From: Chlamydiia bacterium
GTDB lineage: Bacteria > Chlamydiota > Chlamydiia > Chlamydiales > Simkaniaceae
DNA: 7,137 nt
Assembly: GCA_020440405.1 (NCBI GenBank)
Contig: JAGROF010000230.1
Coordinates: 1 to 7,137 of the forward strand
Direction of reading: 5' to 3'
Shown here piece by piece: positions 1 to 6,951 of the stretch. Made by a program: the position numbers and the translations under genes. The notes under the pieces are model-generated. The model saw nothing but the letters and a program-made list of their open reading frames with translations, searched no databases and was not told where the DNA came from. How positions within the stretch are numbered: position 1 is the first letter of the stretch; every line of letters starts with the position of its first letter.

Positions 1-1
1 T

Positions 2-2407
2 CCTCATGAACGGAAAGAGATTTACCAAGCAGATATCGTCTATGGAACTGCTTCGGAGTTCGGATTCGACTACCTTCGAGATAACTCCATGGCACACTCG
101 ATTGAAGAGCAGTGCCAAAGAGGGTATTACTTTGCGATTATTGATGAAGTCGATTCGATTCTTATTGACGAAGCCCGCACCCCTTTAATTATTTCTGGCC
201 CTGCTGCTCAATCGCGTCAGATGTACGATGAGCTAAAAAATGATGTGTCCCGTGTTGTCCGTTTGCAGCGCGATCACTGTAATAAGTTAGCCTCTGATGC
301 TCGTAAAACTCTCGATACTTTGGGACGTCTTACGGAAGAAGAAGAACCTCGCAAACTTTCAAAAGAAGAAAGCAAGGAAGAGGAAGAAGCGTTCCGTAAG
401 TTATGGCTTGTTGGGAAGGGAACTCCCCAGAATAAGATTCTAAAACGACTCAAGGAACACCCCGATCTCCGCGCGATTATGGAAAAGTGGGAAACCTATT
501 TCCATGCAGAGCCCAATAAAGAAGAGCGGCATGAGATGCTTGCTGAGCTTTATATCATTGTTGATGAGCGGGCCAATGAATATGAATTAACCGATAAAGG
601 GATTGCTGCTTGGACGGGAGATAAGGAAGAAGCAAAAGATGACTTCATCATGCTTGACTTGGGACATGAGTACGCAAAAATTGACGAAAACCCTGCCCTT
701 TCCGATCAGGAAAAGATGCAGAAAAAGATTGCACTTCGAGAAGAAGACGGACGTCGAAAAGAACGCTCTCATAACTTGCGCCAACTGTTCCGCGCCCACC
801 TTTTAATGGAAAAAGATGTTGATTACATCGTGCAAGATAAAAAGATTGTCATCATTGACGAAAATACTGGACGCCCCCAACCTGGACGCCGCTTTTCTGA
901 CGGTCTCCATCAATCGATTGAAGCCAAAGAATCGGTTCCCATCCAGCAAGAAACGCAAACCTACGCAACGATCACACTGCAAAATTATTTTAGGATGTAC
1001 GACAAACTCGCTGGGATGACCGGAACGGCGATGACTGAAGCCAACGAGCTTAAAGAGATTTACAAAATCGACGTCTTAGAAATCCCCACTCACAAGAAGT
1101 GTTTGCGGAAAGATGCAGATGATGAAATCTACATGACAGAGCGAGAAAAGTACAACGCGATTATCAAAGATATCATTGAAGTCAATGGGAAAGGACGCCC
1201 GATTTTGATCGGAACAGAATCGGTTGAAGTTTCTGAAAAGCTTGCACGCATTTTAAAGCAAAACCAACTGAAACACACCATCTTAAACGCAAAAAATCAT
1301 GCAAAAGAGGCAGAGATTATTGCCGAAGCGGGGCAGCCAGGAGCCATCACCGTTGCCACAAATATGGCGGGACGGGGAACCGATATTAAGCTTGGAACAG
1401 GTGTTGCAAAGGCAGGAGGGCTTCATGTCATTGGAACGACACGCCACCAGTCGAGACGGATCGACCGCCAACTTAGAGGGCGCTGCGCACGTCAAGGAGA
1501 CCCTGGAACTTCGAAGTTTTATGTCTCTTTTGAAGATCAACTCATGCGCCTTTTCACCTCTCCTAAACTCACAACATTCCTGCAGCGCTTCCGCCCCCCC
1601 GAAGGAGAACCTATTTCCGCAAAGGTCCTGAATCGCTCGATTGAAACAGCACAAAAACGGGTCGAGCAACGTAACTATGCGATCCGTAAACATACGCTGC
1701 AATATGACGACGTCATGAATAAACAACGGCAAGAAGTCTATGCCTTCCGAAATGATATCCTTAAGCAAGAATCCTCAGTAACACTTGCTGAAGAAGCCTT
1801 AGAGGAAGTCTGTTGCCAAATGGCAGGCCAATACTTTACCTCCCGCGGAGAAGAGGGAGGATGGGATTCTCATGGGTATGCTGAATGGCTCATGACACAC
1901 TTCCCTGTGACAATTGATGAAACAACCTTTGATGACGACTACTTAACCATCGAAGAGATCGAAAAGAAAGCAGCAGAACAAGTTATCGACGCATTTAAGG
2001 CCAAGTTAGATCACGAAGCGCATACTATTGCGGCGATTCAAGAGAGCGCAGGAAAAGAGGTCAATGCCCAATCTGTTCTCCATGAAGTGGTCCGCAGTAT
2101 TCTTCTGCGCAATATCGATAAGCTCTGGCAAGACCACCTTTTATCCATTGACCATTTAAGAACAGAAGTCAACATGCGTGTTGTGGGACAGAAAGATCCT
2201 CTTCTTGAATTCAAACATGAAGCGTTTGCCCTCTTTGACGCGTTTAGCAATGATCTGAAGCTGCAAATCGGACATGCTCTCTTTAAGTTTGAAATGATGC
2301 CTCCCCGTGAGCAAAACCCTCTGAAAAACCTCAGACGGAAACGCCCTGATCCCTATAAAAAGGATCCCGATTCGGGACTTTTTCTCCCTAACGGCCCTTT
2401 AAATTAA
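2..2407 (+). CDS. secA: Preprotein translocase ATPase SecA, 5'-truncated by the window edge
   Basis: SecA is the cytoplasmic ATPase motor that pushes unfolded preproteins through the SecYEG channel. The frame is open from nt 2, so the true start and about 160 N-terminal residues, including Walker A, lie outside the window; the ATG at 89 is internal. Counting from nt 2 (801 residues): YGTASEFGFDYLRDNS at 14-29, Walker B DEVDS at 48-52 followed by LIDEARTPLIISGP, then the cross-linking domain. DENTGRPQPGRRFSDGLHQ begins near 286. The second nucleotide-binding fold has NMAGRGTDIKLG (454-465) and motif VI QLRGRCARQGD (490-500). The helical scaffold has YDDVMNKQRQ (568-577), and the helical wing region has LWQDHLLSIDHLR (708-720). 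Compared with E. coli SecA from memory, the stretch between DEVD and DVDYIV (48 to 272) is about 110 residues longer, rich in Lys and Glu. The C-terminus ends in a short basic tail without the Cys/His SEC-C zinc motif. The stop TAA is at 2405-2407. Identification is very secure; assignment to Chlamydiae rests on remembered sequence similarity. Confidence 0.98.
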   Translation, partial: PHERKEIYQADIVYGTASEFGFDYLRDNSMAHSIEEQCQRGYYFAIIDEVDSILIDEARTPLIISGPAAQSRQMYDELKNDVSRVVRLQRDHCNKLASDARKTLDTLGRLTEEEEPRKLSKEESKEEEEAFRKLWLVGKGTPQNKILKRLKEHPDLRAIMEKWETYFHAEPNKEERHEMLAELYIIVDERANEYELTDKGIAAWTGDKEEAKDDFIMLDLGHEYAKIDENPALSDQEKMQKKIALREEDGRRKERSHNLRQLFRAHLLMEKDVDYIVQDKKIVIIDENTGRPQPGRRFSDGLHQSIEAKESVPIQQETQTYATITLQNYFRMYDKLAGMTGTAMTEANELKEIYKIDVLEIPTHKKCLRKDADDEIYMTEREKYNAIIKDIIEVNGKGRPILIGTESVEVSEKLARILKQNQLKHTILNAKNHAKEAEIIAEAGQPGAITVATNMAGRGTDIKLGTGVAKAGGLHVIGTTRHQSRRIDRQLRGRCARQGDPGTSKFYVSFEDQLMRLFTSPKLTTFLQRFRPPEGEPISAKVLNRSIETAQKRVEQRNYAIRKHTLQYDDVMNKQRQEVYAFRNDILKQESSVTLAEEALEEVCCQMAGQYFTSRGEEGGWDSHGYAEWLMTHFPVTIDETTFDDDYLTIEEIEKKAAEQVIDAFKAKLDHEAHTIAAIQESAGKEVNAQSVLHEVVRSILLRNIDKLWQDHLLSIDHLRTEVNMRVVGQKDPLLEFKHEAFALFDAFSNDLKLQIGHALFKFEMMPPREQNPLKNLRRKRPDPYKKDPDSGLFLPNGPLN
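2357..2383 (-). terminator. Candidate intrinsic terminator for the minus-strand gene, inside the secA coding end
   Basis: TCCCG (2365-2369) and CGGGA (2373-2377) form a 5-bp GC-rich stem around the loop ATT. It is flanked by AAAAAG (2357-2362) and CTTTTT (2378-2383), which can extend the stem past a two-base GA bulge. Read on the minus strand, the hairpin begins about 20 nt after the stop of the GH81-like gene and is followed by five T. That is the expected place for its terminator. On the plus strand the same hairpin also precedes a T run, but it lies before the secA stop codon, so termination there would yield a message without a stop. The stem is short, so strength is uncertain. Confidence 0.4.
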
Positions 2408-5400
2408 TGCACATAGGTGTGCGGAGCAATATAAAGGTCAAGATTCGCGCCACTCATTTTCTCTAGGTACTGCGTAACCTGAGCACTTTCCGTCTCGGAA
2501 ACAGGATCTACCCATTTTGAATCTTGCGCATTATAATGCTGCGCTTCGGAGATATAGTTCATTGTAGTTGCCAGATTACCACTCAAATGCCAGGGATAAA
2601 CGGTGGGTTGCTGCTTATTCGAGTTTGCATACCAATTCAGAATGCCTGTAGCAAGGTTTGGGCTATATCTTGCAATATAGGGAAGGGTTGTGGGAATCAC
2701 CGTTGCGATACCCCAACGGGATTTGGGATCTGTCCACCCTTGGTTTGTAAAGAGCTGAGAGTTGACAATTTGGCTCCAATCAGGATTGGCTCTAGGGTTT
2801 CCACTTTGATCATAGTAAGCCTCATTGAACAAGGTTTTCACAAGTTTCTCTCCTGTTGCTGCATCCAAAACCGGCGCTAACATGTTAATCCCCTGCATGC
2901 ACGCAGCTCCTAGAGGAGATAATGCATCATCCTTCGGGCCAGGTCCCCAATAGGTATCACTTGTAATTTTTCTGACAAAGGCAATATTGGTGAATGTAAT
3001 TTCTTCTCCATACTGCTGCATTTCCTTAGCAACTAAGGGATCTTGATAGATTGAGGTGGGGTTCTCAGGAAGCCTGAAGGTTTGCACTGCACGCACTGCT
3101 TCAATCGCATGATTGAGATGATAGTCTCGATCTTCTGCATACGACTTCTGGATCCCACTGTCTTGCGCCCCTTGCGCCTGAAGGTTGCACCATACTGCAG
3201 AAGCCCGACAAAAATTAATCGCTTCAGCAGTCGATTCTAAGTCTTGTCCATCTAAGGTAGGCTGATTCCACCCATGACTTTTAAACATGTGAGTTTCGTT
3301 ATCGAGCTGCCTTCCTGCAGGAAACATGTCTTTTGTATGCGCATTTGTGGGACGCGGCTCCACTTCATTGATCAACGCATCGACAATCCGCGCACGGTAC
3401 TGGGCTTGGTTGGGAGTGTCCGCAGGCTGATCCCAAACAAAAGGAGTCGAGGCATCAGGGGTAGCAAAATAGGTCGGATCAAGAAGTCTCACACTTGATG
3501 CAGCATGGATGAAATACCCATTGGTAAACTGGAGGTCTTGTCCAATACTATTATAAAAGTCTCCTGAAATCCCTGCTGGCATTTGATTGCCATAGATAGA
3601 GACCAAAAGATTGTGCTTTGGATCCCAAGAGATCGATCCCAAGAAATTCCCTAGGGTTTCTTGGGCAGCAGCTGTAAAGGTTTCGACAACTCCTTTGAGA
3701 GTCGTTTCTTGCGTCGCTGTCAGAGTAAGCTTTCCACTAACCCCAAGTGATAAAAGCTTTTGAGCAATCAAAGCGGTATTAGCATTGGTCTCTGTTTCTT
3801 GGGCAATCGAATAGTCTTGATCAGAAACCGTGGGATTGGGAGCTAGATGGGGATCTGTTAAGGCAGAAACCATACGTGTGAGTTCGGAAGAGGTGGCTTG
3901 ATCCATCCAATCGGTGACAAGGATTGGCCCCTGAGTTGGATTCATGAGTCCATAATGATTCGAGTTGGTATAAGTGAGAGTCACCTCCCCACTCTTTTGA
4001 GGGGTGACGGGCACCATTCTTTCCACGCCTATCACGCTCTGATAATAGGGAAGTTTTCCTGAGGCATAGTCACTCTCAGGAGGAGCTCCTTTAAGGGTTT
4101 GGAAGTTATTCAGCAGCTGCCCGATATAGGTTGTTTGCGTCGTCTGAGGAAAGGGCATCTGGTAAAATTGATAAGTGGTCTGATGCGTGGATTGCCCTCC
4201 TTGCATAGCTGTTTCTAAAATATCTCCTCGGAGAGGGACCCAGGACACCCCTTGATCCAAAGGAAGACCAAACGGCTCGCTAAGCGGATGGGAAAGTTTC
4301 TCGACAGTTTCCAAAGGCATTTTTGAGACAACAGAGACTTGATCTCCCGTGTCAACACTTCCTATCAGTTCATTGCAAACACTTGAAGTCCCAGGCACAC
4401 GAATCAATGCTGAAAACCAATGCAACTCATCTGCAGGAGGGAGTGTGACTCCCTGAGCCTTCGCTGCTGCCACCGCATCGGAATAGTGGATATACTGACT
4501 CGCATTCCCTTGATCAATCGTTGTGCCATCAGGAACAATCTTTTTAAGCGCTGAGCTTGCAAGGGTAAAAGATTGCAAAGCACTTGTATAAATAGAATAG
4601 ACTTCCGTGCCGTTGTTTGTTTTGACTTCAAATCGAAACAGTTGCCCCATGGGAGTTTTCCCCGTTTGGATCGCAGATCCCATCTCCTTCCACTGTCCTT
4701 GGTCATAGGCAAATGTAGTCACTCCTGTTAAGGTAGCTCCCAGTGTATCGATACTTATTCTTGGAGCCGTCTGATGGGTAAAAATAGGCATGTAGGGAGA
4801 ATTTTTCACAATGGGAATTGTAACCGCACTTCCATCTTTTTGAAGCTGTTGATAGACCACAGAATTTTGCCCTGTGGGAGTCACCGTTCCGTTTGGCTCT
4901 AAGGGACCATTTATAAAAATTGGAGAAGACACTCCTCTGAGCTCGATAAGAGCTTCAGCCCCTGCTTTAAATGCTAACGTTCTGCCCTGCCAATTGTTCG
5001 GGTCCACTCCAACATTATAGGTTTCAGGATTACTAAAGACAATGCCCATCCCTGTATTTCCAATATAATAGACCCCTTGCTCAGCATTGGGTTGAAAATT
5101 CCCGGCCATTTCAGTCACGACAGGGCCGACTAAATCTCCCACGGAAAGTTCTCCTTTGGCTAAAAGTGCATTGGCATTGAATGGCGGCGCACTTTTAGGA
5201 GTTTGCATTTCAATGTTTCCCCCAAACACTGGGAAGAGCTCAGGCGTTTTCTGATAGAGCTTTTGAATCACATCGATCGCTAGAGAAGGAGGGTTCACAC
5301 TAGGAGCTGTACCTGCTGCAGTCACTTGAATCAGCTGACTATAAGTTTGAGCGTCCCCTAAGATTTGCCACCATGTAGATAAAGGGAGCGCTTCAGGGCT

Positions 5401-6207
5401 TTGAATCGAAGGGTGCAGCTCAAGAGACTGCTTAGGAAACACAGTAATAGGGGTGGAAAAGTTGATATGAATATAGGGATCTAAAAAAGCCATTCCTATA
5501 TTTGTTACCTGTTTAGGAGCAAAGTGGGAGGGCTTTTCCATCGGGAAGGAGAGGGAAAGGATGTGATCAAGACTTGGAGGCGTACCCATCCCAAGTTTTG
5601 CATAAAACGTATCGACCATTTCCTGCGCTTGCGCTAAATCCAATGCTTTGACTTTTGCTTCAAAAAGGGCTCTGTCGTAAGGAAACTTTGCAATCGCATC
5701 CACTTGACTTGCCACCCCTGCTAGAAAGCTCTTTAAAGACGCTGTGACACTTAATGCAAACCCTTTTTCATCGGCTTCCACCTGGTTTTGAATCCAGCCG
5801 ACAACAGAAGGAAGAATGCAGTGGGGATTGTAGAAATAGTTTCCATCCGACCCTTTAACCAAGGCTCCACTATCGATGAACGGTTGAAATCCAACCATGT
5901 AGTTTTTCCAATCTTGCTCTACCGTGCTTTTCAAGCTGGAAATATAAGTTTTTAAATCGGTGATCAGTGCTTGCCGATTGACTCCAATATTTTCCACAAT
6001 GGCATCCGCAAGTTCCTCGGGTGTACTAGGAAAAGTCAACACGTTAACATGTGAAAGCTTTTTGTGACTTTCAAGAAAAGGACTATCTGTAAGAAACTTC
6101 CCAATACTTTGGACCCTTTGATCGAGATAACCCTCTTCTTTCTCCTGTGCAAAGCACCCTTCCCAATTGACCCCTGCTTCACTTAATCCATCAACTGACT
6201 CAACCAC
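2404..6207 (-). CDS. Divergent glycoside hydrolase family 81-like protein (putative endo-beta-1,3-glucanase), 1267 aa
   Basis: GH81 enzymes cut beta-1,3-glucan by an inverting mechanism, using a beta-sandwich domain packed against an (alpha/alpha)6 barrel. Several stretches match remembered GH81 patterns in the right order. PLSTWWQILGD (275-285) resembles the P-x-TNKWWxNLxLGD start of the N-domain. VTIPIVKNSPYMP (462-474) resembles its TFPLVQGMGFVT motif. GQDLQFTNGYFIHAA (889-903) aligns with DHHFHYGYFIYAA, keeping the Asp (D891). The stretch from R966 to H973 corresponds to R-x-x-D...E-x-H. DGQDLESTAEAIN (986-998) aligns with DGKNQESSSEAIN, keeping both Glu (E991, E995). IAFVRKITSDTYWG (1075-1088) and GINMLAPV (1106-1113) match the later barrel. 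Residues 1-235 are a mostly helical extra domain I do not recognise, and about 545-735 looks like an insertion. No signal peptide or membrane helix is seen. The start is GTG at 6207, set by AGGAGGA six bases upstream and an in-frame TGA just before it. Base use resembles that of secA. Fold assignment is fairly sure; activity and substrate are inference. Confidence 0.7.
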   Translation of the reverse strand: MVESVDGLSEAGVNWEGCFAQEKEEGYLDQRVQSIGKFLTDSPFLESHKKLSHVNVLTFPSTPEELADAIVENIGVNRQALITDLKTYISSLKSTVEQDWKNYMVGFQPFIDSGALVKGSDGNYFYNPHCILPSVVGWIQNQVEADEKGFALSVTASLKSFLAGVASQVDAIAKFPYDRALFEAKVKALDLAQAQEMVDTFYAKLGMGTPPSLDHILSLSFPMEKPSHFAPKQVTNIGMAFLDPYIHINFSTPITVFPKQSLELHPSIQSPEALPLSTWWQILGDAQTYSQLIQVTAAGTAPSVNPPSLAIDVIQKLYQKTPELFPVFGGNIEMQTPKSAPPFNANALLAKGELSVGDLVGPVVTEMAGNFQPNAEQGVYYIGNTGMGIVFSNPETYNVGVDPNNWQGRTLAFKAGAEALIELRGVSSPIFINGPLEPNGTVTPTGQNSVVYQQLQKDGSAVTIPIVKNSPYMPIFTHQTAPRISIDTLGATLTGVTTFAYDQGQWKEMGSAIQTGKTPMGQLFRFEVKTNNGTEVYSIYTSALQSFTLASSALKKIVPDGTTIDQGNASQYIHYSDAVAAAKAQGVTLPPADELHWFSALIRVPGTSSVCNELIGSVDTGDQVSVVSKMPLETVEKLSHPLSEPFGLPLDQGVSWVPLRGDILETAMQGGQSTHQTTYQFYQMPFPQTTQTTYIGQLLNNFQTLKGAPPESDYASGKLPYYQSVIGVERMVPVTPQKSGEVTLTYTNSNHYGLMNPTQGPILVTDWMDQATSSELTRMVSALTDPHLAPNPTVSDQDYSIAQETETNANTALIAQKLLSLGVSGKLTLTATQETTLKGVVETFTAAAQETLGNFLGSISWDPKHNLLVSIYGNQMPAGISGDFYNSIGQDLQFTNGYFIHAASSVRLLDPTYFATPDASTPFVWDQPADTPNQAQYRARIVDALINEVEPRPTNAHTKDMFPAGRQLDNETHMFKSHGWNQPTLDGQDLESTAEAINFCRASAVWCNLQAQGAQDSGIQKSYAEDRDYHLNHAIEAVRAVQTFRLPENPTSIYQDPLVAKEMQQYGEEITFTNIAFVRKITSDTYWGPGPKDDALSPLGAACMQGINMLAPVLDAATGEKLVKTLFNEAYYDQSGNPRANPDWSQIVNSQLFTNQGWTDPKSRWGIATVIPTTLPYIARYSPNLATGILNWYANSNKQQPTVYPWHLSGNLATTMNYISEAQHYNAQDSKWVDPVSETESAQVTQYLEKMSGANLDLYIAPHTYVH

Positions 6208-6213
6208 CTTGAT

Positions 6214-6220
6214 TCCTCCT
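6214..6220 (-). promoter_or_regulatory. Strong Shine-Dalgarno for the GH81-like gene
   Basis: On the minus strand the sequence is AGGAGGA, six bases (ATCAAG) before GTG at 6207-6205. An in-frame TGA ends 12 bases upstream of the GTG, so no longer start is possible. The nearly full anti-SD match supports a GTG start and efficient translation. Confidence 0.85.
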
Positions 6221-6284
6221 CAAATAAAGTTTCGCAGCTACTATCAAGAAATCAAAAATAATTCACAATACTTTCATTTAAAGT

Positions 6285-6315
6285 CTAGGGCGTGTCGTCA
6301 AATACTACGTCCTAG
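6285..6315. repeat. Short inverted repeat flanked by CTAG, possible insertion-element scar
   Basis: CTAGGGCGT (6285-6293) and ACGTCCTAG (6307-6315) pair over nine positions with one G-T, around a 13-base loop. The outer four bases on both sides are CTAG. The right CTAG supplies the TAG stop codon (6314-6312 on the minus strand) of the zinc-ribbon gene. The inner GGGCGTGTCGTCAAAT has the look of an insertion-sequence terminal repeat, and CTAG fits the YTAR target duplication of IS5, but I cannot name an element. On the minus strand no T run follows, so it is not a typical intrinsic terminator for the zinc-ribbon gene. The remainder of the 104-bp gap (6208-6311) is AT-rich, and I see no clear -35/-10 pair in it. 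Confidence 0.4.
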
Positions 6316-6887
6316 GCACGACGGAGAATCCGTCCCCCAAGATAAACAAGAGGAGCACCCACCAGCATGTAGAGAAACCAAAAGCGGCTGCTCCACTGCA
6401 GCGTGACCACACCCTCCTTTGCACAAAAGAGAATGAGCACTCCTAACATCAGCAAATGAGACCCAATCATTAGAAAAAGAAGGGGCAGAATACTCCCACG
6501 TCTCGTGATCACCTCTTCCTCATTCGAAAGCGTATCTGGATGAGGGGGAGCAATCAGTTCCTGCTCTTCAAGCGCCATTTGTTCATACGATTGGAACAGC
6601 GGGTTTTCTTTCGGAGGCTCTACTTCTTGAAACGTTGTTTCTTCTCGCTCATCTGGAACTCCCAGCCCCTGTCGATTACGAATCGAATAGGGTGGTTTAT
6701 AGAGCGAGGCTAAACTTTCTTGCAGGCTTTGATCGGCAAACTTTTTATCTTGAGACGGCGCTGAAGGCTGGCTCGGTTCACCTGATGATGTCAATAGATC
6801 GGTGCCACAAAAGGGGCAGTAGGTCGCCTGATAGCTCACATCTGCTTCACAATTCCAACACACTTTTGCTCGATCGACTTGCTTCAT
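6312..6887 (-). CDS. Zinc-ribbon protein with two C-terminal transmembrane helices, function unknown
   Basis: This 191-residue protein begins with a four-cysteine zinc ribbon: CWNC (10-13) and CPFCG (24-28), spaced as in small rubredoxin-like knuckles (zinc_ribbon_2/DZR type). Residues 30-130 are a polar linker, probably disordered, with Ser/Pro/Gln near 35-47 and many Glu between 79 and 125. Two hydrophobic helices follow, about 132-156 and 168-187. Arginines sit just before the first (TRRG, 128-131) and after the second (RILRRA). By the positive-inside rule, both the zinc ribbon and the C-terminus would face the cytoplasm. There is no cleavable signal peptide. The ATG at 6887-6885 lacks a strong Shine-Dalgarno; a weak GAG lies about ten bases upstream. 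The gene is 104 bp upstream of the GH81-like gene on the same strand, so co-transcription is possible. No enzymatic motif is present. A scaffold or sensor role would be a guess. That it is a real gene is likely from the Cys pattern and topology. Confidence 0.85.
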   Translation of the reverse strand: MKQVDRAKVCWNCEADVSYQATYCPFCGTDLLTSSGEPSQPSAPSQDKKFADQSLQESLASLYKPPYSIRNRQGLGVPDEREETTFQEVEPPKENPLFQSYEQMALEEQELIAPPHPDTLSNEEEVITRRGSILPLLFLMIGSHLLMLGVLILFCAKEGVVTLQWSSRFWFLYMLVGAPLVYLGGRILRRA

Positions 6888-6951
6888 CTAATGACTCATT
6901 TCTGTTTTAACTTCATCTTAACGTATTTCTGTTCATAGGGGAAGTAAAATT

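Noticed and set aside
89..91. ATG at 89 as the start of secA
   Set aside because: The frame is open upstream to nt 2 and encodes conserved SecA residues (YGTASEFGFDYLRDN), so the gene simply enters from outside the window.
1283..1768. 161-codon minus-strand ORF opposite secA
   Set aside because: It lies wholly within highly conserved SecA motifs on the other strand, has no ribosome site or recognisable motif, and is explained by codon bias of secA.
2410..2425. CACA/TGTG hairpin just after the secA stop as its terminator
   Set aside because: The stem is only four pairs and no T run follows; it lies in coding sequence of the opposite gene.
4404..4712. 102-codon minus-strand ORF inside the GH81-like gene in another frame
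   Set aside because: It is embedded in a long intact reading frame with clear family motifs; its Arg/Leu/Gln-rich composition looks like a frame shadow.
6167..6406. 79-codon plus-strand ORF across the gap between the two minus-strand genes
   Set aside because: It overlaps the ends of both supported genes, lacks a ribosome site, and crosses the CTAG inverted repeat; composition is not protein-like.
6913..6949. Minus-strand promoter for the zinc-ribbon gene (TTTACT, 17 bases, TACGTT)
   Set aside because: The -10 box matches only three of six positions and the region is AT-rich, so such pairs are expected by chance.
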